Shown here: one piece after another, positions 1 through 6,098 of the stretch
Layout: every line of letters starts with the position of its first letter
Numbering within the stretch: the first letter of the stretch is position 1
NCBI GenBank assembly: GCA_045530865.1
Contig: JAZSCX010000042.1
Coordinates: forward strand, 1 to 6,137
Length of the DNA: 6,137 nucleotides
Direction: 5' to 3'
Source: Avoscillospira sp045530865
GTDB lineage: Bacteria > Bacillota > Clostridia > Oscillospirales > Oscillospiraceae
The notes under the pieces: generated by a model
Database searches by the model: none
What the model was told of the DNA's origin: nothing
The model's input: the letters and a program-made list of their open reading frames with translations, nothing else
Program-made: the position numbers and the translations under genes

Positions 1-1247
1 GCGCTCAAAAATATGCTCCATGGCATCCTCGGGGATTCCGATACCTGTATCCTGCACCAAAATCACCACATCGTCTTCCTGCCGTTTCAGGTAAACATGA
101 ACCATGCCGCCATCCTGATTATACTTGATGGCATTTTCCACCAGATTGAACAGAATCTGGTACATGTCATCCTCCACGGTCATGACAGTGCAGTTCTTAT
201 CCATATGGCTGACCAGACGGATCTCCCGCTGATCGGCAAGGGAAACCAGCATTTTAAACACTTTTCCCAGTGTCTGAGACAGATCCACCACTTCATGGTC
301 CTGCTTGACCACCTCGGCCTTGGAGATTGCCAGCAGCTTCTGTGCCAATCTGGTCAGGCGGTCGGCTTCATTACCGATATCGGAAACGAATTCCCGCATG
401 GTATCCGCATCCATTTCATTCTGCATAATGGAATCAGACAGCAGTTTTATGGAGGCCAGCGGTGTTTTCAGCTCATGAGAGGCATCGGAAACGAATTGCC
501 GCTGTGCCTGCTCCGAACTTTGTAGCCTGTCGGTCAGGCGGTTGAATTCCCGGGCAAGGCGGCTGTATTCATCGGATCCCTTGATCCGCTGGATCTTATA
601 GCTGTATTCGCCCTCTCTGGCCTTATTCATCGAGACCAGAATCTGCCGCATTTTCCGGGAGGACATCATGCCGAAAACAAGAGAAAACAGCACCAGTACC
701 GCTTCAATACCAACGGAAATACGAAGAATATTGGTCTCCAGTGCCCGGATAATTCTGCCCTGATCGGGATCCACGTCAGAAACGTAAACGCAGCCGATGG
801 GCTGTCCGTACTGCATGATGGGCATGGCAGCACGGCTGGTCAGAATACCGTCCTCGTAAAAGGTGTACACCACATTCTGGCTTTCCAGCGCAGTCACAAT
901 CTCCCGGAACAAAACAGTACGGCCGACCGCAGATTGCCCGGTTTCAGAATCATAGATGGCCTGTCCAACCCGGTCGGTTACGAGAATCCGATCTGTATTC
1001 AGATTACCGAGGGCTGACAGAACCTGCCGTGTATATTCCTCCGTCAGTGTATCCATGCCGGAATAGGCGGAAGCCACCAGCTGCACTTTGTCGAGCATTG
1101 TGGCAGTTTTCGCATCATAGATCAGGTTTCTTGTTGTATTGGATGAATATAGATTCAAAAACAGAAGCATGGCAGAGGTCAGCAGCACATAGGCCACTGC
1201 ATTTCGGATATGGGTGCTGGCCGGAATGCGATGCTGCTTCCGATCAT
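1..1247 (-). CDS. Membrane sensor histidine kinase, C-terminus cut off by window edge, start anomalous
   Basis: Sensor kinase that should autophosphorylate on a histidine and pass phosphate to the response regulator encoded just upstream. Counting codons from 1247, about 416 residues are visible: a membrane helix at about 17-34, an extracytoplasmic sensor region of about 140 residues, a second helix at about 177-195, a HAMP-like linker, the HisKA box SHELKTPL with His near 258, the N box NLVENAIKY near 368-376, and the G1 box DTGIGIP near 400-406. The rest of the ATPase domain lies beyond base 1. No stop interrupts the frame from 1278 to 1. The natural start, an ATG at 1247-1245 overlapping the regulator's TGA, is in another frame and stops after 22 codons. 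In the kinase frame there is no ATG before 1170; the first conventional starts are GTG at 1197 and 1188, which would remove the basic segment RKQHR that precedes helix 1. I mark the extent from the ATGA junction, so its 5' end is uncertain. Its ligand is unknown. Confidence 0.9.
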
Positions 1248-1927
1248 TCCTTGAAATAGTAACCCACTCCCCACTTTGTCATAATATGTTCCGGTTCTGC
1301 CGGATCCCGCTCCAGCTTCTCCCGCAGGCGGCGGATATGTACGTCCACCGTGCGGATATCACTGGTGTATTCATAGCCCCAGATGGTATCCAGCAGTGTT
1401 TCGCGGGAATATACACGGTTGGGATTTCGCATCAGCAGCTCGATCAAATCGTATTCCTTGGCCGTCAGTTCTGTCAGCTTGCCGTCATTGTAGGCATTTC
1501 TGGCATCCACATCCAGTGAAATATGGCCGCACACCAGAGACGCAGCACGTTCTTCTTTCTTTTTTCCGCTGCCGCTTCTGCGAAGCAGCGCCCGCACTCT
1601 GGCCTTCAGCTCCAGAATATTGAAGGGCTTGGTCAGATAATCATCCGCACCATGTTCAAAGCCCATGGGCTTATCCATGTCATCCGCCTTGGCAGTTAAC
1701 ATAATAATCGGAACATCCGAGAACTCCCGAATTCGCTGGCAGGCCTCCAGACCGTCCATCCGGGGCATCATCACATCCAGAATGATCAGATCCACTTCCT
1801 GAGAGGATGCGATTTCCAGCGCCTCCTGCCCGTCAGAACCGGTCAGAACCTCATAGCCGTCATTTTCCAGATTGAACTTGATGCCCTTCACCAGCAATTT
1901 TTCATCATCCACGACCAATACTCTCAT
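1244..1927 (-). CDS. OmpR/PhoB-family response regulator
   Basis: Cytoplasmic two-component transcription factor of 227 residues, the usual length. The receiver domain (about 1-117) has the acidic pair D7 and D8, the phospho-acceptor D51 in LDVMMPRMDG, T78 and K100 in TKPF. A short lysine-rich linker (about 118-127) leads to a winged-helix DNA-binding domain (about 130-227), with the recognition-helix segment SDIRTVDVHIRRLREKLE and the closing KWGVGYYF typical of PhoB-like proteins. The ATG is at 1927-1925 and overlaps the TGA of the upstream ComEA-like gene as ATGA. GGAGGG at 1938-1933, inside the end of that gene, is a well placed ribosome binding site 5 bases away. Its partner is very likely the kinase encoded immediately downstream. 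The sequence does not reveal the regulon; the neighbouring operons are candidates. The family assignment is secure, but the subtype (PhoP, ResD and so on) cannot be fixed from this window. Confidence 0.96.
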   Translation of the reverse strand: MRVLVVDDEKLLVKGIKFNLENDGYEVLTGSDGQEALEIASSQEVDLIILDVMMPRMDGLEACQRIREFSDVPIIMLTAKADDMDKPMGFEHGADDYLTKPFNILELKARVRALLRRSGSGKKKEERAASLVCGHISLDVDARNAYNDGKLTELTAKEYDLIELLMRNPNRVYSRETLLDTIWGYEYTSDIRTVDVHIRRLREKLERDPAEPEHIMTKWGVGYYFKE

Positions 1928-2310
1928 GATGTCCCTCCAATCGTAATCAGCGCTTCCAGTTTTTCATACCGGACCTCTCCGATGCCGTCCACATCCATGA
2001 TCTGCTCCTTGGCAACAAAGAGGCCATTCTCTTCCCGGTAAGCAAGAATTCTTTCTGCCAGCTCAGGGCCAATTCCGGGAAGTGTTTCCAGTTGAGACCG
2101 GTCTGCCGTGTTCAGGTTGATCAAACCCTCATCGAATTCCACAGTTTCACCTGAAAACGGATCCTCGTTTCGGACAACTTTCTCCGGTGCCTGCGTGGAA
2201 ACCGCAACAACTGTCTCACCGCTTCCGTTTCCCAGAAGATATCCCAGCGCAAAACTCAGGCACACCAGAAGCATCCCAAACAGAATCAGGGGTATCTTTT
2301 TACCCTTCAC
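1924..2310 (-). CDS. Membrane-anchored ComEA-type helix-hairpin-helix protein
   Basis: Small protein of 128 residues: a short basic N-terminus (KGKK), one transmembrane helix at about 6-26, a linker of about 35 residues, and a C-terminal ComEA-type double helix-hairpin-helix with NLNTADRSQLETLPGIG (about 65-81) and a second hairpin at VDGIGEVRYEKLEALI (about 107-122). In the ComEA family this module binds double-stranded DNA outside the membrane during competence uptake, so the domain probably faces outward. It is shorter than Bacillus ComEA and has no visible SLBB-like segment. I chose GTG at 2310 because a perfect anti-16S match, GGAGGTGAT at 2323-2315, sits 8 bases upstream with correct spacing. 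The longer GTG start at 2319 overlaps that ribosome binding site and is unlikely. First gene of the two-component operon, translationally coupled to the regulator by ATGA. A role in competence is inferred from the family; the DNA-binding fold is well supported. Confidence 0.88.
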   Translation of the reverse strand: MKGKKIPLILFGMLLVCLSFALGYLLGNGSGETVVAVSTQAPEKVVRNEDPFSGETVEFDEGLINLNTADRSQLETLPGIGPELAERILAYREENGLFVAKEQIMDVDGIGEVRYEKLEALITIGGTS

Positions 2311-2314
2311 GCAG

Positions 2315-2323
2315 ATCACCTCC
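2315..2323 (-). promoter_or_regulatory. Ribosome binding site that decides the start of the ComEA-like gene
   Basis: GGAGGTGAT on the minus strand is complementary to the 3' end of 16S rRNA over nine bases. It leaves 8 bases before GTG at 2310 but overlaps the alternative GTG at 2319, so it supports the shorter protein. Confidence 0.8.
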
Positions 2324-2331
2324 CGGCTTCA

Positions 2332-2359
2332 TTGACAAAGAAGCAGAATCTGATATAAT
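2332..2359 (+). promoter_or_regulatory. Consensus sigma-A promoter with extended -10 for the dac-udg-MATE operon
   Basis: TTGACA at 2332-2337 is followed after 16 bases by TATAAT at 2354-2359, with TG at 2351-2352 giving an extended -10. Both hexamers match the housekeeping consensus fully. Transcription should begin near 2366, leaving a leader of about 54 bases before the carboxypeptidase ATG at 2420. No other promoter of this quality was seen upstream of the two later genes, so it probably drives all three. Confidence 0.85.
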
Positions 2360-2366
2360 TATGTGT

Positions 2367-2396
2367 ATTATACCATACATAAGACACTTTCGGCAA
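2367..2396 (-). promoter_or_regulatory. Sigma-A promoter for the ComEA-like / two-component operon
   Basis: On the minus strand the -10 box TATAAT lies at 2372-2367 and is preceded by TGG (2375-2373), an extended -10. A weak -35, TTGCCG at 2396-2391, sits 18 bases upstream. The predicted start is near 2360, about 50 bases before GTG at 2310. The -10 box is the inverted partner of the plus-strand -10, so the two promoters share DNA. The -10 is clear; the -35 is poor. Confidence 0.65.
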
Positions 2397-2419
2397 TGCT
2401 GAATGATATAGGAGTTACC

Positions 2420-3904
2420 ATGAAACTGAGAAAAGTTCTGTTCCTTTTTTTGATTCTCTGCCTGCTGTTCACCATGCTGGTTCCTGCCGCAGCTGTCACA
2501 CCTGAGGAGGCCGCAGCTTCAAAGACCGAAACCACCGAAGAAAAACCGGAAGAGGAAACCAATTCCGGTGATGTGAACGAATCGTCCACCAATCAGATCT
2601 TCAACACGCCCGTAGGCGCCGCGGTTTTGCTGGAAATGAATACCGGCAGGATTCTGTATTCCAGAAACGCTGATGTGCAGAAATTCCCCGCTTCGCTGAC
2701 GAAGATCATGACCTGTATGGTGGCTCTGGAGCTCTGCGATCTGAACGATATCGTGACGGTATCTGCCGCTGCACTGGAGGGTCTGGAGCCCGGCATCGAA
2801 ATGAATAAGGATTTCCATCTGCAGGAAGGTGAAGAGATCCGCATGGAAGATCTTCTCTATTATATCATGCTGGAATCCGCCAACGAAGGCTGCAGAGCCC
2901 TGGCCCAGCATCTGTGCGGCACCGAGGCAGCCTTTGTAGAGCTGATGAATGAGAAGGCCAAAGAACTAGGCTGCAACGACACCCATTTTGTCAATCCCCA
3001 TGGACTGCATAACGAAAAACATTACACCACCGCCAACGATCTCATGAAGATCACCGTGGAAGCACTGAAAAACGAGACCTTCCGCACCATCACCAACACG
3101 GCAACCTATGACCTGCCAGCCACCAATAAACAGGCTGCCCGGATGCTCAGCTCCACCAATCAGCTGATTAATGACAAGCTGGCGTCCAACTACTTCTACT
3201 ATTCCAAGGCCTCCGGCGTCAAAACCGGTTATACGACCCCCGCAGGCCGCTGCCTGATTTCCACTGCCACCAATGACAACCTGAATCTGCTGAGCGTTGT
3301 GCTCGCATGTCAGGAAATTGTGGACGAAAGTCTTGGTATTCCGGTGCAGCGAAGCTTCCCGGAAACCATCAACCTGTTTGAGTGGGGTTTCAAAAACCAC
3401 CAGATCGTCACCGTTGCCAGCACCCTCTACCCCATTGCGGAAATCCCCGTAAACATGGCGGCAGGCTCTCAAAGCATCGCCCTTGCGCCCGCACAGGAGA
3501 TCCGGACACTGGTGAAGTACAATTACGATCCGGAGAAAGTTCTGCTGGATGTTTCGCTGAACGCGACCAGTGTAGATGCGCCTGTGGAAGCAGGACAGGT
3601 TCTGGGCAAAGTGACCGTGCTGTATGAGGGAGAAATTCTCGGCACCTGTGATCTGGCTGCCATCACCGGCGTTTCCCGCTCCGAAATCACCCATCAGGTC
3701 AAAGAAACCAGGGAATATGTGGAGGACCACTGGTGGAAATGGATGATCGGCATTTTGATCGGCATTGCCGTTGCCTGCGTGCTCGGCTATCTGCTGCTGC
3801 AGCACCACCGCAGGCAGCAGCGCCGCAGAAAGATCGCTGCCCGCCGCCGCGCGCTGGAACTGGAGCGCCGCCGCCGGGAATGGAACATCCCCGATGACAG
3901 ATAA
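2420..3904 (+). CDS. D-alanyl-D-alanine carboxypeptidase (penicillin-binding protein 5 / DacF type, peptidase S11)
   Basis: Extracytoplasmic serine DD-carboxypeptidase that removes the terminal D-Ala from peptidoglycan stem peptides and so limits cross-linking; 494 residues. A signal sequence (about 1-25, likely cut after VPAAA) is followed by an acidic, Thr/Ser-rich linker (about 26-60) and the catalytic domain (about 62-310). All three penicillin-binding motifs are present: S92-L-T-K95 with the nucleophile and general base, S153-A-N155, and K268-T-G270. A PBP5 C-terminal beta domain (about 320-425) precedes a transmembrane helix (about 442-460) and an arginine-rich tail of 34 residues. I chose ATG at 2420 because GGAG at 2411-2414 lies 5 bases upstream and the charged MKLRK start of the signal sequence follows. 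Earlier in-frame ATGs at 2396 and 2363 lack such support and would lie near or before the predicted transcription start. First gene of a three-gene operon. DacF-like versus DacA-like cannot be settled here. Confidence 0.95.
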   Translation: MKLRKVLFLFLILCLLFTMLVPAAAVTPEEAAASKTETTEEKPEEETNSGDVNESSTNQIFNTPVGAAVLLEMNTGRILYSRNADVQKFPASLTKIMTCMVALELCDLNDIVTVSAAALEGLEPGIEMNKDFHLQEGEEIRMEDLLYYIMLESANEGCRALAQHLCGTEAAFVELMNEKAKELGCNDTHFVNPHGLHNEKHYTTANDLMKITVEALKNETFRTITNTATYDLPATNKQAARMLSSTNQLINDKLASNYFYYSKASGVKTGYTTPAGRCLISTATNDNLNLLSVVLACQEIVDESLGIPVQRSFPETINLFEWGFKNHQIVTVASTLYPIAEIPVNMAAGSQSIALAPAQEIRTLVKYNYDPEKVLLDVSLNATSVDAPVEAGQVLGKVTVLYEGEILGTCDLAAITGVSRSEITHQVKETREYVEDHWWKWMIGILIGIAVACVLGYLLLQHHRRQQRRRKIAARRRALELERRRREWNIPDDR

Positions 3905-3919
3905 ACAGGAGGGACTGGA

Positions 3920-4498
3920 ATGGACTGGGAATCTCTGAAGCAGGCCTGTCTGCAGTGCAACCGCTGCGATCTCTGCGGCGGTCGGACGCAGGTTGTTTTT
4001 GGCGTTGGCCCGAAGGATGCGGAGATCCTGTTTGTGGGTGAAGGCCCCGGGCAACAGGAGGACCTGCAGGGCGAACCCTTTGTGGGACCGGCAGGACATT
4101 TTCTGGATGATATGCTGTCCATCATCGGTCTTGGCAGACACAACTGCTATATTGCCAATATCGTAAAATGCCGCCCGCCCAACAACCGGGATCCTTTTCA
4201 AATCGAGCAGGACGCCTGTATTCCGTGGCTGCGGATGCAGACCAAGCTGCTGAGACCGAAAATTATCGTCTGTCTTGGCAGAATTGCCGCCATGAAGCTG
4301 ATTCGGGAGGACTTCAAGATCACCCGGGAACACGGACAGTGGACAGAAAAAGGTGGTATCTGGTTCACTGCCATGTACCATCCCTCTGCCCTGCTGCGGG
4401 ATGAAAACAAACGTCCCGACACCTTCCAGGATCTGAAGAAGCTGCAGGCCAAAATTCAGGAGGTCTGCCAATATCCGGAGCGATACTGCATCGATTGA
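3920..4498 (+). CDS. Uracil-DNA glycosylase, family 4 (4Fe-4S)
   Basis: Base-excision repair enzyme that removes uracil from DNA, arising from cytosine deamination or dUTP misincorporation; 192 residues, a normal length for family 4. Visible motifs are GEGPGQQED (40-48, the catalytic A motif), FVGPAG (54-59, uracil pocket), NIVKCRPPNNR (80-90), and YHPSALLR (153-160) with H154 in the motif that contacts the DNA minor groove. The expected cluster cysteines are C13, C16, C84 and C100. C10 and C19 are extra and unlikely to be ligands. The family-4 A motif carries no acid inside GEGPG beyond the usual Glu, and there is no obvious UdgX-type insertion, so I favour plain family 4. AGGAGGG at 3907-3912 serves the ATG at 3920. 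It begins 15 bases after the carboxypeptidase and is followed 16 bases later by the transporter, so it is probably co-transcribed with both, although no functional link is apparent. Confidence 0.93.
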   Translation: MDWESLKQACLQCNRCDLCGGRTQVVFGVGPKDAEILFVGEGPGQQEDLQGEPFVGPAGHFLDDMLSIIGLGRHNCYIANIVKCRPPNNRDPFQIEQDACIPWLRMQTKLLRPKIIVCLGRIAAMKLIREDFKITREHGQWTEKGGIWFTAMYHPSALLRDENKRPDTFQDLKKLQAKIQEVCQYPERYCID

Positions 4499-4514
4499 CA
4501 TCAGGAGGTTTTTC

Positions 4515-5894
4515 ATGGCGTCCGTAAATACAACGCGGGATATGGGCAGCGGCAGCGTAAAAAAGCTGCTGCTGCAATTAGCAATTCCTGCTGTACTGGG
4601 ACAGATCATCAATCTGCTCTATAACATTGTTGACCGTATCTATATCGGCCATATTCCCGAAATCGGCGGCGCTGCTCTAACCGGTGTCGGCCTGTTTTCC
4701 CCGATTCTCATGCTGATCACTGCTTTTGCCATGATGATGGGCAGCGGCGGTTCTCCGCTGGCTGCCATTTCCATGGGGAAACAGGACAAAGATCGCGCAG
4801 AAAAGATCATGGCGAACTGCTTTACGGCTCTGCTGATCTTTTCCGTCATTCTGACTGCGGCACTGTATTACCTTGCACCAACCCTGCTCCGGTTTTTCGG
4901 CGGCAGTGACGTCACTCTGCCCTATGCCATACCCTACAGCCGGATTTATATTCTGGGCACCGTTTTCGTTCTGATCGTGATGGGTATGAACCCCTTTATC
5001 ACAGCACAGGGCTTCGCGAAAACCAGTATGCTGACCACGGTCATCGGCGCAGTCTGCAACATCGTGCTGGATCCGATCTTTATTTTTGCTTTTGATATGG
5101 GCGTCAAGGGCGCGGCACTGGCCACCGTGATCAGTCAGGCTGTCAGCGCCGTCTGGACACTGTACTTCCTTTCCGGCGAGCATACAATTTTGAAGTTGAA
5201 GCATTCCAATATGCCGCTGCGGAAAAAGCTGATTCTCCCCTGCTTTGGTCTGGGCATTTCCACCTTCGTTATGCTTTCCACAGAAAGCATCCTTTCCATC
5301 AGCTTTACCAACAGCCTGTATCGATATGGCGGCGACCCTGCCGTCGGCGCCATGACGATCCTTACCAGCCTGAACCAGTTGATCACCATGCCCCTGACCG
5401 GCTTTTGTATGGGCGGCGGTCCGATCATCAGCTATAACTTTGGCGCAGGCAAAAACGACCGGGTTCGGGAAGCATTTTTTACCCAGTTTGCCATCTGCGT
5501 CGGATATACCGTTCTGTTCTGGATCGCATTGATGCTGGTACCGCAGTTCTTTGCAGGTATTTTTACCTCTGACGTTGACCTGGCAGAATACGCCGCGTGG
5601 GCCATTCGAATTTTCCTTGGATGCGGTTTTTCCGTGGGTTTCCAGATCAGCTGCCAGCAGAGCTTTATGGCGCTGGGGCAGGCCAAAGTCAGTCTGCTGA
5701 TGGCCTGTCTGCGTAAGATCGTGCTTCTGATTCCCCTGATCTTTATTCTGCCCTGCTTCATTTCCAATCAGGTCTTTGCCGTATTCCTGGCAGAGCCCAT
5801 CAGCGATGTCATTGCCGCTGCCGTGACCACCATCATATTCCTGACCAGTTTTCCAAAGATCCTCGCCAGAGGCCCGGATAAAAAACAAGCCTAA
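4515..5894 (+). CDS. MATE-family multidrug/cation antiporter (MepA-like)
   Basis: Inner-membrane efflux protein of 459 residues, typical of MATE transporters, which export organic cations or other compounds in exchange for Na+ or H+. Hydrophobic segments run throughout, consistent with twelve helices in two MatE halves (about 17-215 and 238-445). Family signatures include IPAVLGQIINLLYNIVDRIYIG (split by helix 1, with D40 in the position of the conserved ion-coupling acid), GFAKTSM (166-172), NIVLDPIFIF (182-191) and MGVKGAALATVISQ (195-208), which resemble MepA/DinF-type Bacillota members. The second half has GGGPIISYNFGAG (300-312) and FQISCQQSFMALGQAK (376-391). AGGAGG at 4503-4508 lies 6 bases before ATG 4515. 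Last gene of the operon, followed by a hairpin at 5900-5927. The substrate cannot be deduced. Confidence 0.95.
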   Translation: MASVNTTRDMGSGSVKKLLLQLAIPAVLGQIINLLYNIVDRIYIGHIPEIGGAALTGVGLFSPILMLITAFAMMMGSGGSPLAAISMGKQDKDRAEKIMANCFTALLIFSVILTAALYYLAPTLLRFFGGSDVTLPYAIPYSRIYILGTVFVLIVMGMNPFITAQGFAKTSMLTTVIGAVCNIVLDPIFIFAFDMGVKGAALATVISQAVSAVWTLYFLSGEHTILKLKHSNMPLRKKLILPCFGLGISTFVMLSTESILSISFTNSLYRYGGDPAVGAMTILTSLNQLITMPLTGFCMGGGPIISYNFGAGKNDRVREAFFTQFAICVGYTVLFWIALMLVPQFFAGIFTSDVDLAEYAAWAIRIFLGCGFSVGFQISCQQSFMALGQAKVSLLMACLRKIVLLIPLIFILPCFISNQVFAVFLAEPISDVIAAAVTTIIFLTSFPKILARGPDKKQA

Positions 5895-5899
5895 AAAAG

Positions 5900-5927
5900 G
5901 GGCTGTTGCAAAACAATGCAACAGCCC
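5900..5927. terminator. GC-rich hairpin, intrinsic terminator; T-run only on the minus strand
   Basis: A perfect 11-base-pair stem (GGGCTGTTGCA at 5900-5910 and TGCAACAGCCC at 5917-5927) closes a 6-base loop. It lies 5 bases after the transporter stop. AAAAAA at 5893-5898 gives a run of T on the minus strand, so a transcript from the right would terminate well here. On the plus strand the stem is followed by TAAAAAT, not a T-run, so it is a poor Rho-independent terminator for the operon, though it may still act as a 3' end stabiliser. Confidence 0.7.
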
Positions 5928-5960
5928 TAAAAATATGCATTTGTCCACATTATTGTAGAT

Positions 5961-5990
5961 GTAGGAGCGGTCATTGACCGCCCGCGGGCG
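5961..5990. repeat. REP-like overlapping palindromes
   Basis: GCGGTCA at 5967-5973 and TGACCGC at 5975-5981 form an inverted repeat with a single central base. It overlaps a second, perfect 12-base palindrome CGCCCGCGGGCG at 5979-5990. The two hairpins cannot form at once. The GC content is far above the flanks. Elements of the form GTAGGGGCGG..CCGCCC are, from general memory, dispersed in many gut Clostridia genomes; copy number here cannot be tested from one window. Confidence 0.55.
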
Positions 5991-6011
5991 ACTAATATGT
6001 ACAGTGTAGTA

Positions 6012-6046
6012 ACATGGTATACAAGTGTGCAATGACATAGTATACA
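6012..6046. repeat. Two near-identical 12-base direct repeats in the IS left end
   Basis: ACATGGTATACA at 6012-6023 recurs as ACATAGTATACA at 6035-6046. The motif TACAGT also occurs at 6000, 6043 and 6051. The 23-base period is roughly two helical turns, so a protein could bind both copies on the same face of DNA. Confidence 0.6.
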
Positions 6047-6098
6047 GTTTTACAGTAAAATAAAGGCATCAAAGAACACGAAAAAGGAGTGTTTTCGG

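Larger units (their letters stand above)
5928..6098. other. Non-coding junction between operon and insertion sequence
   Basis: This stretch has no convincing gene on either strand. It holds AT-rich sequence (5928-5960), a GC-rich REP-like palindrome (5961-5990), an AT-rich segment with near-identical direct repeats that probably form the left end of the insertion sequence (5998-6056), and the ribosome binding site of the transposase. An open frame on the minus strand runs over this region into the transporter gene but is a shadow of that gene. Confidence 0.6.

Noticed and set aside
13..525. A 170-residue plus-strand frame
   Set aside because: It is antisense to the kinase HisKA and ATPase motifs and has no family signature or ribosome binding site.
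2311..2319. Longer start (GTG at 2319) for the ComEA-like protein
   Set aside because: This codon overlaps the GGAGGTGAT ribosome binding site, which is spaced correctly for GTG at 2310 instead.
2363..2419. N-terminal extension of the carboxypeptidase to 2363
   Set aside because: It would start before or at the predicted transcription start and place 19 residues ahead of a normal signal sequence. The ribosome binding site at 2411-2414 points to 2420.
2966..4612. A 548-residue open frame on the minus strand
   Set aside because: It crosses the carboxypeptidase, the glycosylase and both intergenic gaps, all well supported on the plus strand. It is a by-product of their codon use.
5900..5927. 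Hairpin as the end of an insertion sequence (it resembles CTGTTGCAAA ends of some IS6-type elements)
   Set aside because: Both arms are adjacent around a 6-base loop immediately after a stop codon, which is terminator architecture. There is no transposase between the arms.
4677..6038. A 453-residue open frame on the minus strand
   Set aside because: It lies opposite the MATE gene in a shadow frame, its protein is rich in His, Gln and Gly with no recognisable domain, and it has no ribosome binding site. The transporter motifs on the plus strand are unambiguous.
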